Of a stretch of 53,048 bases of DNA, positions 1 through 8,515 are shown piece after piece (within the stretch, counting starts at the first letter, position 1; every line of letters begins with the position of its first letter). The notes under the pieces are model-generated. The model was not told the origin of the DNA. It did no database searches and saw only the letters and a list, made by a program, of their open reading frames with translations. This DNA is from Pseudomonadota bacterium. Its GTDB lineage: Bacteria > Pseudomonadota > Gammaproteobacteria > Burkholderiales > Burkholderiaceae_C. A program made the translations under genes and the position numbers. Where the stretch lies: NCBI GenBank assembly GCA_023435325.1, contig JAEYRT010000072.1, forward strand, positions 1 to 53,048, written 5' to 3'.

Positions 1-3000
1 GGGCAATGGAGGGCATGGAGGCAAAGAACTCCACGGCCTCGTCCACTTCCATCTGCAGCACATCGCCAATGCTCTTGCCGCGCCAGGTGACGGCCAGGGT
101 TTCAGGGTTGAAACGGGCGCCGTGGCAAGTTTCGCAGGGCACTTTCACATCGGGCAAAAAGCTCATTTCGATGGTGCGCATGCCCTGGCCTTCGCAGCCT
201 GGGCAGCGACCTTCGCCGGTATTGAAACTGAAGCGCCCCGCGCCGTAGCCACGGGCCTTGGCCTCCAGCGTGTCGGCAAAGAGTTTGCGGATGGTGTCCC
301 AGAAGCCAATGTAAGTGGCGGGGCAGGAGCGCGGAGTCTTGCCAATCGGCGTCTGGTCCACTTCGAGCACACGGTCAATCGCCTCATAGCCCCAGACGGC
401 TTCGCAGCCGACCAGCGCAGGTGTCTTGCCTGCTTCCATGGCTTCACGACCGGCTTTCGTGGATCGCTGGCTGACGAGTGCAGCCACATTGGTCAGCAAC
501 ACATCGCGCGCCAGCGTGGATTTGCCAGAGCCGGAAACGCCGGTGATGGCCACCAGGCGCTTGAGCGGCACGCTGGCTTCAATGTCTTGCAGGTTGTGCA
601 GGTGGGCGCCATTGACCACCAGCCAGTGCAGTGGGCCAGCGTCTTTGCTGGGGTTTTGCAGTTCGGCATTGGCTTGTGCACTGGCTGCTTCCAGTGCGGC
701 AGCCGCATCAGCAGCGATCTGCTTTTTGGTGCGCTTCCTGGGCTTGGGTGCTTGTTCAACAGGTACATCCGCCGCATCAGGCACACCATGCACAGGACGC
801 CGCGCCTGATAGGGGTGGCGCATGGCGTGCAGCAGGTAACGGCCGGTTTGTGAATCTTCGGCGGCCATGATGTCTTCGGGCTTGCCCTGGGCCACCAGCG
901 TGCCGCCGCGCTTGCCTGCGCTGGGGCCAATGTCGATCACATGATCGGCACGGCGGATGGTGTCTTCGTCGTGCTCCACCACCACCAGCGTATTGCCCTT
1001 GTCGCCCAGTTTGTGCAGGGCATTGAGCAGGATGTGGTTGTCGCGCGCATGCAGACCAATGGTGGGTTCGTCGAGCACATAGCACACGCCCTGCAGATTG
1101 CTGCCCAGCTGGGCAGCCAGGCGAATGCGCTGTGCCTCGCCACCGGACAACGTGGGCGCACCACGGTCCAGCGTGAGGTAGTTCAGGCCGACTTCTTCGA
1201 GAAACTCCAGGCGCCCCAGAATTTCTGGCAGCAGATCGCGTGCAATATCGGTTTCTCGGCCGGTGGTCTCCAACCGCTGGAACCACTGGCGCAACTCGCT
1301 GACCGACATCTGCGCCAACTGCGTGATGCCTTTGCCGTGGAAGCTGACCGCACGCGCCCGTGCGTTCAGGCGTGTGCCCTCACAGGTAGGGCAGGTGCAT
1401 TCCTCGAGGTCTTCGACCTCGTTGGCGGTCAGCGTCAGCTCACGGCCACGGTTGTCTTCGGCCAGTGTGCTGTCGTCGTAGACCTTGCGCTGGTCCTTGC
1501 TCAGCTTGACGCCCGTGCCCACGCAGTCGGGGCACCAGCCGTGCTTGCTGTTGTAGCTGAACAGGCTGGGCTCCAGCTCGGAGTAGCTGGTCGCGCAGAT
1601 AGGGCAGGCACGCTGGGTGGAGTACACCTGCAGCCTGCCCACGCCCTTGCCTTGGTCCGGAGAACCAATGGCGGACTCCAGATCGTCGATGCCCGAGAGC
1701 ACATGCACCACGCCCTTGCCAATTTCCAGCGTCTTGGCCAGTTGTGCGCGCAGTTCTTTCTCGTTGGTTGCCGTGACCTTCACGCTGGCCACAGGCAGCT
1801 CAATCGTGTGCTCCTTGAAACGGTCGAGGCGCGGGAAGCCCGTGGTCGGCAGAAAGGCACCGTCGACACGCAAATGCGTATACCCCTTGGGGCGTGCCCA
1901 GTCGGCCAGTTCGGTATACACGCCCTTGCGGTGTACCACCAGCGGTGCCAGCAGGCCGATGTGCTGGCCCTTGAATTGGCTGAGCAGCTGCGCGGCAATG
2001 CGCTCGGGCGTTTGCGGTTCGACCGCCGCGCCATCGTGCACGCAGTGCTGTGTGCCCAGCTTCACATACAGCAGACGCAGGAAGTGCCAGACCTCGGTGG
2101 TCGTACCCACGGTGGATTTGCGCCCGCCGCGGGACAGGCGCTGCTCAATCGCCACGGTAGGTGGAATGCCCCAAACCGCATCCACTTCAGGGCGACCCGC
2201 TGGCTGGACGATGGAGCGGGCATAGGCGTTGAGCGATTCGAGGTAGCGGCGCTGGCCTTCGTTGAACAGGATGTCGAAGGCCAAAGTCGATTTGCCCGAG
2301 CCGGAAACACCCGTCACCACGTTGAACTTGCCGCGTGGAATATCCACGCTCAGGCCCTTCAGGTTGTGCTCGCGGGCGTTGACGATTTCGATCGCGTTTT
2401 TGCCATCTGATGCTTTGCGGGCGGGCACTGTCAGCTCTTTTTTGTAGAGCATGGGAGCCACTTCCTCCACCAGCTGGCCGCCCACGCCCATGGCCAGGTC
2501 GTACTCGCGCAGCGCTTGCGCGGTGTGTGAGCCTTGGACCTGGCGCACTTCCTCGGGCGTGCCTTGTGCCACGATCTGGCCGCCGCCGTCCCCGCCTTCG
2601 GGGCCGAGGTCGATCAACCAGTCGCTGGCGCGGATCACGTCCAAGTTGTGTTCGATCACGATCAGGCTGTGGCCCGCTTCCAGCAGCTTGCGCAGTGCGC
2701 GCATCAGTTTGGCAATGTCTTCAAAGTGCAGGCCGGTGGTGGGTTCGTCAAACAGGAACAGCGTGCCCTTGCGCGCAATCTTCTGTTTGGATTTGGAGGC
2801 AGTCTTGGCAGCTTCGGCGAGGAAACCAGCCAGCTTCAGGCGCTGCGCTTCACCGCCGGACAGCGTAGGCACGGGCTGGCCCAGTTTCACGTATTCCAGG
2901 CCCACATCCACGATGGGTTGCAGGGCACGGATCACATCGGCGTCTTGGCTGAACAGCAGGGCGGCCTCGGCCACGGTCAGCTCCAGCACATCGGCCACGT

Positions 3001-5482
3001 TCAGCACACGACTGCCGCGTTCGATAGTGACTTCCAGAATCTCTTCGCGGTAGCGGCTGCCATGGCAGTCAGGGCAGCGCAGGTATACATCGGAGAGAAA
3101 CTGCATCTCGACATGCTCAAAGCCCGAGCCGCCGCAGGTGGGGCAGCGGCCATCGCCACTGTTGAAGCTGAACTTGCTGGCCGTGTAACCGCGTTGGGCG
3201 GACAGGGGCGCGAGGGCAAACAGTTCGCGAATGCTGTCCCAGGCGCCCACGTACGACACAGGGTTGGAGCGTGCGGTTTTGCCAATGGGGGATTGGTCTA
3301 CAAACACCACATCGGCCAGATGATCGGCACCGAGTAAGCGGTCGTGCAGGCCAGGGCTGTCGGTGGGTTTGCCAAAGTGGCGCAGCAGGGCCGGTGCGAG
3401 GATGTCCTGAATCAGCGACGATTTGCCGGAGCCCGAAACGCCAGTCACCGTGACCAGACGCTGCAGCGGGAAGTCCACGTTCAGGTTCTGCAGATTGTGC
3501 TCACGCGCGCCTTCCAGAATCAGGCGCGGGGTGCTGTCGGTGACCATGCGCTTGAAGCCAAAGCCCACTTGCTTGCGCCCACCGAGGTAGGCGCCGGTCA
3601 AGGTATCAGCTTGCTTGAGCTCTTCGGGCGTGCCATCAAACACAATCTGACCACCGCGTGCGCCGGGGCCGGGGCCCATGTCGATCATGCGGTCTGCAGC
3701 AAACATCACGGCGGGGTCGTGCTCGACGACGACCAGCGTGTTGCCCGCATCGCGCAGGCGGTGCATGGCCTGGGTGATGCGCTCCATATCGCGCGGGTGC
3801 AGGCCGATGCTGGGCTCGTCCAGCACAAACAGGGTATTGACCAGCGAAGTGCCCAAGGCAGTGGTCAGGTTGATGCGCTGCACCTCGCCGCCTGATAGCG
3901 TGCGGCTCTGGCGGTCCAGCGTGAGGTAGCCAATGCCTACGTCCACGAGGTATTTGAGGCGTGTGCCGATTTCTTCATTGAGCAGCTTGAGCGCCTGGTA
4001 TTCGCCTTCAGGCAAACCAGTCGCATTCGCGAGGTTCAGGCTGTCAAAAAAGCTGCGCAGCCGTGTGATGGGCAGGCGCATCAGATCGTGCAGGCACAGG
4101 CCGGGCAGTGCTTCGAGCTGGTCGCGGCTCCAGCGCACGCCATTGGGCATAAAGCGCTGAGAGGGAGGCAGCACGGCATCGGCCTGCGCCTTGCTGCCGA
4201 TGCGCCACAGCAGGCTTTCGGTTTTCAGGCGCGCACCGGCGCAGGTCGGGCATTCCGTGTAGCTGCGGTACTTGGACAGCAGCACGCGGATGTGCATCTT
4301 GTAGGTCTTGGTTTCCAGGTATTCAAAAAAGCGGCGGATGCCATACCACTGCTTGTTCCACTGCCCCTTCCACAGCGGCGAGCCTTCGATGACCCAGTGT
4401 TTTTGCTCTGCGGTGAGCTTGTTCCAGGCGATATCGCGTGGGATACCTTCGGTCTCGGCATGGCGTATCAGGTCATCCTGGATCTCTTTCCAGCCGGGTG
4501 TCTGGATCGGCTTGATGGCACCGGTGCGCAGCGTGAGCTTGTCGTTGGGTATGACCAGCCCCCAGTCCACACCGATCACGCGCCCGAAACCACGACACGC
4601 CTCGCAAGCACCCACGGCAGAGTTGAAGGAGAACAGCGAGGGCATGGGTGCGGTGTAGCTCAGATGGCTCTCCGGGCAATGCAGGCCTTGTGAGAATTTC
4701 CAGGTGAACGTTTCCCCTTCATCGGGCATGACGTAGACGGTCACATGGCCGTTGCCACGTTTGAGTGCGACATCAATGGCTTCCATGGCACGGCTGCGTT
4801 CCACGCGGCCAAAGCGAAAGCGGTCAGCCACCACATCCAGGACTTTGACTTTTTCTGGAGGCGCTGCTTTGGTTTTTTTGCCTTTACCGGCTTCTTCCAC
4901 CAGGGCAGCGCGCTCTACTTCGCGCTCGGCCTGCACTTTGGTAAAGCCGCTGGCTGACAGCCATTGCTCGACCTCTTCCTGTGTGGTGTTGGCCGGCAGC
5001 TCGACCGGGAAAGTCAGAGCGATGCGCGGATCGCCCGCAGCCTCACAGCAGCGCTGCTGCAGGGCAGCAAAAATGGTCTCGTTGGTGTCGTGCTGCACCG
5101 GCAGCGCGGTCTGGCTGTCGAACAGGTGCGCGGCACGCGCAAACAGGAGCTTGAGATGGTCATTCAGCTCTGTCATCGTGCCTACGGTGGAGCGGGAGTT
5201 GCGCACCGGGTTGGTCTGGTCGATGGCAATTGCAGGGGGCACGCCTTCCACGCGGTCCACGGCCGGCTTGTCCATGCGGTCGAGGAACTGGCGCGCATAG
5301 GCGCTGAAGGTTTCGACATAGCGACGCTGGCCTTCGGCAAACAGCGTGTCGAACACCAGACTGGATTTGCCCGAGCCACTGGGGCCAGTGACTACGGTCA
5401 GTTCGCCTGTGCGGATGTCCAAATCAAGGTTTTGCAGGTTGTGCTGGCGGGCGCCACGGATGCGAATCTGGCCTTGGGTCAT
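1..5482 (-). CDS. Tandem-duplicated UvrA-like excinuclease ATPase (C-terminus beyond window)
   Basis: An open frame of about 1827 codons runs unbroken from an ATG at 5482 to the left edge. It encodes two UvrA-like units in tandem. Walker A motifs of the type TGxSGSGKS lie near 5361-5389, 3421-3447, 2287-2317 and 516-546. Three signatures are seen (LSGGEVQR, then LSGGEAQR twice), followed by DEPSIGLH, DEPTTGLH and DEPTIGLH. Cys-x2-Cys clusters typical of UvrA zinc modules occur in both units, for example ECPTCAG and ACEACRG in the first. Canonical UvrA is about 940 residues with two ATPase halves; this protein has four. UvrA dimers scan DNA for bulky damage and load UvrB, so the fusion may act as a built-in dimer (inference). 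It is probably a paralogue, not the housekeeping uvrA. No good ribosome site precedes the ATG. Confidence 0.9.
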   Translation of the reverse strand, partial: MTQGQIRIRGARQHNLQNLDLDIRTGELTVVTGPSGSGKSSLVFDTLFAEGQRRYVETFSAYARQFLDRMDKPAVDRVEGVPPAIAIDQTNPVRNSRSTVGTMTELNDHLKLLFARAAHLFDSQTALPVQHDTNETIFAALQQRCCEAAGDPRIALTFPVELPANTTQEEVEQWLSASGFTKVQAEREVERAALVEEAGKGKKTKAAPPEKVKVLDVVADRFRFGRVERSRAMEAIDVALKRGNGHVTVYVMPDEGETFTWKFSQGLHCPESHLSYTAPMPSLFSFNSAVGACEACRGFGRVIGVDWGLVIPNDKLTLRTGAIKPIQTPGWKEIQDDLIRHAETEGIPRDIAWNKLTAEQKHWVIEGSPLWKGQWNKQWYGIRRFFEYLETKTYKMHIRVLLSKYRSYTECPTCAGARLKTESLLWRIGSKAQADAVLPPSQRFMPNGVRWSRDQLEALPGLCLHDLMRLPITRLRSFFDSLNLANATGLPEGEYQALKLLNEEIGTRLKYLVDVGIGYLTLDRQSRTLSGGEVQRINLTTALGTSLVNTLFVLDEPSIGLHPRDMERITQAMHRLRDAGNTLVVVEHDPAVMFAADRMIDMGPGPGARGGQIVFDGTPEELKQADTLTGAYLGGRKQVGFGFKRMVTDSTPRLILEGAREHNLQNLNVDFPLQRLVTVTGVSGSGKSSLIQDILAPALLRHFGKPTDSPGLHDRLLGADHLADVVFVDQSPIGKTARSNPVSYVGAWDSIRELFALAPLSAQRGYTASKFSFNSGDGRCPTCGGSGFEHVEMQFLSDVYLRCPDCHGSRYREEILEVTIERGSRVLNVADVLELTVAEAALLFSQDADVIRALQPIVDVGLEYVKLGQPVPTLSGGEAQRLKLAGFLAEAAKTASKSKQKIARKGTLFLFDEPTTGLHFEDIAKLMRALRKLLEAGHSLIVIEHNLDVIRASDWLIDLGPEGGDGGGQIVAQGTPEEVRQVQGSHTAQALREYDLAMGVGGQLVEEVAPMLYKKELTVPARKASDGKNAIEIVNAREHNLKGLSVDIPRGKFNVVTGVSGSGKSTLAFDILFNEGQRRYLESLNAYARSIVQPAGRPEVDAVWGIPPTVAIEQRLSRGGRKSTVGTTTEVWHFLRLLYVKLGTQHCVHDGAAVEPQTPERIAAQLLSQFKGQHIGLLAPLVVHRKGVYTELADWARPKGYTHLRVDGAFLPTTGFPRLDRFKEHTIELPVASVKVTATNEKELRAQLAKTLEIGKGVVHVLSGIDDLESAIGSPDQGKGVGRLQVYSTQRACPICATSYSELEPSLFSYNSKHGWCPDCVGTGVKLSKDQRKVYDDSTLAEDNRGRELTLTANEVEDLEECTCPTCEGTRLNARARAVSFHGKGITQLAQMSVSELRQWFQRLETTGRETDIARDLLPEILGRLEFLEEVGLNYLTLDRGAPTLSGGEAQRIRLAAQLGSNLQGVCYVLDEPTIGLHARDNHILLNALHKLGDKGNTLVVVEHDEDTIRRADHVIDIGPSAGKRGGTLVAQGKPEDIMAAEDSQTGRYLLHAMRHPYQARRPVHGVPDAADVPVEQAPKPRKRTKKQIAADAAAALEAASAQANAELQNPSKDAGPLHWLVVNGAHLHNLQDIEASVPLKRLVAITGVSGSGKSTLARDVLLTNVAALVSQRSTKAGREAMEAGKTPALVGCEAVWGYEAIDRVLEVDQTPIGKTPRSCPATYIGFWDTIRKLFADTLEAKARGYGAGRFSFNTGEGRCPGCEGQGMRTIEMSFLPDVKVPCETCHGARFNPETLAVTWRGKSIGDVLQMEVDEAVEFFASMPSIA

Positions 5483-5528
5483 GGTGTGCTGCGCGGAAGA
5501 AGAAGCTTGAAAAACCAAGCGGCCGATC

Positions 5529-5557
5529 ATTCTAGGCAGGGACCTACCGTTTGTCGG
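5529..5557 (-). promoter_or_regulatory. Candidate sigma70 promoter for the UvrA-like gene
   Basis: On the minus strand CCGACA (5557-5552) and TAGAAT (5534-5529) are separated by exactly 17 bases, ending 46 bases before the ATG at 5482. The match to TTGACA/TATAAT is moderate. No CTGT-N8-ACAG LexA-like box was seen nearby. Confidence 0.4.
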
Positions 5558-5596
5558 TCGTTGTTGTGAAAGCGCTTGCAGACTTTGCTGGTAAGC

Positions 5597-5628
5597 AAAA
5601 AGGGCTTGCCCTGAGCAGGCAAGCCCTT
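5597..5628 (-). terminator. Rho-independent terminator of the MFS gene
   Basis: A perfect 11-bp inverted repeat (5600-5610 and 5618-5628, 7-base loop) is followed on the minus strand by a T run. It lies 33 bases beyond the MFS stop codon and separates that gene from the UvrA-like gene. Confidence 0.8.
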
Positions 5629-5661
5629 GGAAGGGGAAGGTTGGGAGGGAGGCGCTTTCGC

Positions 5662-7002
5662 TTACTTGCGCTTGGTTTCCAGCGCGCGGTTCAGACCCAG
5701 TGCCAGCAAGGTGCAGGCTGCCCCCGACAGCAGATAGCCGCCCACTGCAATCGGGCCGAAATGCGAGGACAGGTACAGCGCCACCAATGGTGCAAACGCA
5801 GCGCCCAGCAACCATGCCACGTCAGCTGAATAAGCGGCGCCGACATAGCGATAGCGGCGCGAGAAATTGGCGGTGACCGTGCCTGAGGATTGACCATATG
5901 ACAGGCCCAGCAAGGCAAAGCCCAGCAGAATGAAAATGTTCTGACCGGAAGTGCCACCATTGAGCAGCATGGGCGTGGCGAAGCTGAACAGTCCGATCAG
6001 GACGGCCATGGCCCCCAGGGTATTGCGCCGCCCGAAACGGTCGGCCATCCAGCCGGAGAGCACAATGGCGGCAATGGCGATCAAGGCACCCAGCACTTGC
6101 ATCCACAGGATGTCAGTGACCGGAACATCACCATACAGCGTCATCCACGAAAGTGGGAATACGGTGACCAGATGGAAAAGCGCAAAGCTGGCCAAAGCGG
6201 CCAGGGCACCCAGGAAGATGTTGCGCCCCTCCCCACTGCGGGTGAGTTCAAGGGTGCGTGAGGGTGCCAGCTCCAGACTTTTGAACATGTCGGTGTATTC
6301 ATCGGCCGCCACCAAGCGCAAACGGGCGAACAAGGCCACCACGTTGATGGCGAAAGCCACGCAGAAAGGATAGCGCCAGCCCCAGGCAACAAACTCCTCG
6401 TGGGTCAGCTGGTTATGGATATAGGCAAATATGGAGGCCGCCATCACAAAACCGATGGGCGCACCCAATTGCCCGATCATCGCCCACCAGCCACGCTTTT
6501 CTCTAGGCACGTTCATTGCTAGCAAAGACGGCAATCCCTCCCAGGAACCCCCAACAGCCAATCCCTGAGCAATACGTAAACCCACCAGCCACCAGATGGC
6601 TTGCACGCCAATGCTTTCATAGCTGGGCAACAAGGCAATGCTGACCGTGGCACTACCCAAGAGAAAGAGTGCAATCGTTAATTTGACAGCCATGCCCCAA
6701 TGGCGCTGTACCAGCATGCCCAATGCAGTGCCCACCGGGCGTGCAATGAAAGCGAGGGCAAAAATGCCAAAAGCTGCCAGCATCCCGTCTAGGGCTGAAA
6801 GAAACGGGAAGTACACATGAGGAAAGACGAGAACGCAGGCAATACCGAATACGAAAAAGTCAAAGTATTCGGAGGTGCGCCCGATGATGACGCCGGCAGC
6901 GATCTCACCGGGAGTGACCTTTTCATGTCCATGCGTTCCAGCCAGTTGCTGGTCCACGGGTTGACTGTCCAGGAAAGGAGAAGGGTTCACAATGCTTGTC
7001 AT
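5662..7002 (-). CDS. MFS transporter, metabolite:H+ symporter (MHS) type
   Basis: The 446-residue protein has about 12 hydrophobic segments. A hydrophilic N-terminus (about 30 residues) is followed by GRTSEYFDFFVFG, typical of the first helix of MHS-family symporters (ProP/KgtP/ShiA relatives). The loop between helices 8 and 9 carries the MFS motif as DRFGRR. Such proteins import organic acids, betaines or similar solutes with protons across the inner membrane; the substrate cannot be read from the sequence. The ATG at 7002 has AAGGA upstream at good spacing. The gene is monocistronic, closed by a terminator at 5597-5628 and divergent from cyoA. An FNR-like box at 7042-7055 lies about 40 bases before the start, so oxygen control is possible. 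Confidence 0.85.
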   Translation of the reverse strand: MTSIVNPSPFLDSQPVDQQLAGTHGHEKVTPGEIAAGVIIGRTSEYFDFFVFGIACVLVFPHVYFPFLSALDGMLAAFGIFALAFIARPVGTALGMLVQRHWGMAVKLTIALFLLGSATVSIALLPSYESIGVQAIWWLVGLRIAQGLAVGGSWEGLPSLLAMNVPREKRGWWAMIGQLGAPIGFVMAASIFAYIHNQLTHEEFVAWGWRYPFCVAFAINVVALFARLRLVAADEYTDMFKSLELAPSRTLELTRSGEGRNIFLGALAALASFALFHLVTVFPLSWMTLYGDVPVTDILWMQVLGALIAIAAIVLSGWMADRFGRRNTLGAMAVLIGLFSFATPMLLNGGTSGQNIFILLGFALLGLSYGQSSGTVTANFSRRYRYVGAAYSADVAWLLGAAFAPLVALYLSSHFGPIAVGGYLLSGAACTLLALGLNRALETKRK

Positions 7003-7041
7003 GGTGCGTTTCCTTGAAGCAATGCACCACTTTTACGCGGC

Positions 7042-7055
7042 TTGATGCGCGTCAA
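7042..7055. promoter_or_regulatory. FNR/Anr-like box upstream of the MFS gene
   Basis: The plus strand reads TTGATGCGCGTCAA, that is TTGAT-N4-GTCAA, one base from the FNR consensus TTGAT-N4-ATCAA. It is centred about 46 bases before the MFS start codon. Confidence 0.45.
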
Positions 7056-7125
7056 CAAGCAAGGTTTATCCGCCTGCCGTGTAGGAAAAGGGTTTATCGG
7101 TAGTTCGATGCGACATTCAAGGCGC

Positions 7126-7151
7126 AAAAACCCCGGGATATCGAGGGGGTT
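7126..7151 (-). terminator. Terminator-like hairpin in the cyoA/MFS intergenic region
   Basis: AACCCC (7129-7134) pairs with GGGGTT (7146-7151). Read on the minus strand the hairpin runs into TTTTT. It could end leftward transcripts that start near the FNR-like box at 7187, or act as a leader attenuator for the MFS gene. The stem is only 6 bp. Confidence 0.3.
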
Positions 7152-7186
7152 AGCTGTCGCACGCAAGCCCCAATCTGGGGATGTAC

Positions 7187-7200
7187 TTGACATTTATCAA
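7187..7200. promoter_or_regulatory. FNR/Anr-like box upstream of cyoA
   Basis: TTGACATTTATCAA fits TTGAC-N4-ATCAA, one base from the FNR consensus. It lies 222 bases before the cyoA ATG. The left part, TTGACA, could also be a -35 element; no convincing -10 was found at 17 bases. Confidence 0.5.
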
Positions 7201-7318
7201 GTCATTTTTTCAATTTCAGTATTTCCTGAAAAATCAAGGATTTAGGCTTTCTTTGACGGAAGTCTATTGACATGTGCGGGTGCTTAATTCCTACATAAAG
7301 ACAACACAAGGTAGTGCG

Positions 7319-7360
7319 ATGCCCCTTATCAAGCCGGAAGAAGATGGGGGACAGGAGTAA
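7319..7360 (+). CDS. Possible 13-residue leader peptide upstream of cyoA
   Basis: ATG at 7319 opens a frame of 13 codons (MPLIKPEEDGGQE) ending with TAA at 7358-7360. AAGG at 7308-7311 is well placed as a ribosome site. It lies 61 bases before cyoA, which has no clear ribosome site of its own. It may equally be a chance frame. Confidence 0.2.
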   Translation: MPLIKPEEDGGQE

Positions 7361-7380
7361 ATTCGGCAGGTTTTGTAATC

Positions 7381-7419
7381 CGCGTTAACACCTAACAACG
7401 CGCGTTTTTCGCGTTAACA
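7381..7419. repeat. Direct repeat CGCGTTAACA before cyoA
   Basis: Identical 10-mers at 7381-7390 and 7410-7419 start 29 bases apart and end 2 bases before the cyoA start codon. Between them AACGCG (7397-7402) can pair with CGCGTT (7410-7415). Together they could be a protein site or a structure near the start codon. The rest of the 419-base gap (7003-7421) holds the two FNR-like boxes, the hairpin and the short frame already listed. Confidence 0.35.
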
Positions 7420-7421
7420 GC

Positions 7422-8456
7422 ATGCCTAAATCCACGGAAACCCGCGGGCCAGTCTGGCTCGCTGCCGCAGCCTTGCTCGCGACCCTCACGGGCTGCAGCA
7501 ATGCCGTCGTGCTTAATCCCGCAGGGGACATTGCTGCTCAGCAAGGCGATTTGGTGGTCACCGCCACCTTGTTGATGCTGATCATCATCGTTCCCGTGAT
7601 CCTGCTGACTTTGTTGTTTGCCTGGAAATATCGCCAGTCGAATACCGAAGCTGAGTACGACCCTGAATGGCACCATTCGACCGCTTTGGAGTTGGTCATC
7701 TGGAGCGTGCCACTGATCATCATCATTGCGCTGGGCGCACTGACCTGGATCAGCACCCACAAGCTGGACCCTTATCGTCCGCTCGACCGTATTTCCGAGA
7801 CCAAGCCGTTGGATCCCAACGTGAAGCCTCTGGAAGTGCAAGTGGTGGCGATGGACTGGAAGTGGATGTTCATCTACCCAGAGCAAGGCATTGCAACGGT
7901 GAACGAGCTGGCAGCTCCCGTGGATCGTCCAATCCGTTTCAAGCTGACCGCCACCCACACCATGAGCGCGTTCTACGTGCCTGATCTGGCCGGCATGATC
8001 TATGCCATGCCTGCCATGGAAACCCAGTTGAACGCCGTGATCAACAAGGAAGGTGTCTTCAAGGGCCTGAACTCGCATTACAACGGTGCTGGTTTCTCGG
8101 GCATGACCTTCAAGTTCCATGGTCTGAGCAACGAAGGCTTTGACGCTTGGGTGCAAAAGGCCAAGGACGAAGGCAAGGCGCTGAACCGCGAGTCTTATCT
8201 GGAGCTGGTAAAGCCTTCGGAGCGCCACCCCGTGACGCGCTTCTCTTCGGTGCAGGAAGGTCTGTATGACCGCGTGCTGAACATGTGCGTGGAAGAAGGA
8301 AAGATGTGCATGCACCACATGATGGCCATCGACGCTGCTGGCGGCGCGGCCTACATGAAGAAGGTGGGCTTGAACCTGCCACAGGATGTGTGCTCTGTCG
8401 AAAACGCTGACCAAGTGGTGGCCCTGTTGGACCAGCGCGCAGAGGCACAGCAGTAA
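7422..8456 (+). CDS. cyoA: Quinol oxidase subunit II (CyoA)
   Basis: The 344-residue lipoprotein has a signal peptide ending in LTGC (lipidated Cys25), then LNPAGDIAAQQGDLV and two membrane helices (about residues 42-66 and 88-108). The periplasmic cupredoxin domain lacks the Cys/His/Met ligands of a CuA centre, which marks a quinol oxidase and not a cytochrome c oxidase. Segments such as WKWMFIYPEQGIATVNEL and the Met-rich MCMHHMMA are CyoA-like. The subunit forms the outer part of the bo3-type terminal oxidase that moves electrons from ubiquinol to oxygen. It is first in cyoABCD-SURF1. No Shine-Dalgarno sequence is visible before the ATG. An FNR-like box upstream suggests oxygen-dependent control. 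Confidence 0.95.
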   Translation: MPKSTETRGPVWLAAAALLATLTGCSNAVVLNPAGDIAAQQGDLVVTATLLMLIIIVPVILLTLLFAWKYRQSNTEAEYDPEWHHSTALELVIWSVPLIIIIALGALTWISTHKLDPYRPLDRISETKPLDPNVKPLEVQVVAMDWKWMFIYPEQGIATVNELAAPVDRPIRFKLTATHTMSAFYVPDLAGMIYAMPAMETQLNAVINKEGVFKGLNSHYNGAGFSGMTFKFHGLSNEGFDAWVQKAKDEGKALNRESYLELVKPSERHPVTRFSSVQEGLYDRVLNMCVEEGKMCMHHMMAIDAAGGAAYMKKVGLNLPQDVCSVENADQVVALLDQRAEAQQ

Positions 8457-8515
8457 GCAGTTGACGGATGGAGGTTGCGCAAGCGGCCTTCGCACCACTT
8501 AGCAAGAGACTCGAT

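Noticed and set aside
941..2410. Long plus-strand frame of 489 codons opposite the UvrA-like gene
   Set aside because: It is a shadow on the antisense strand of a clearly coding UvrA frame, with no family features.
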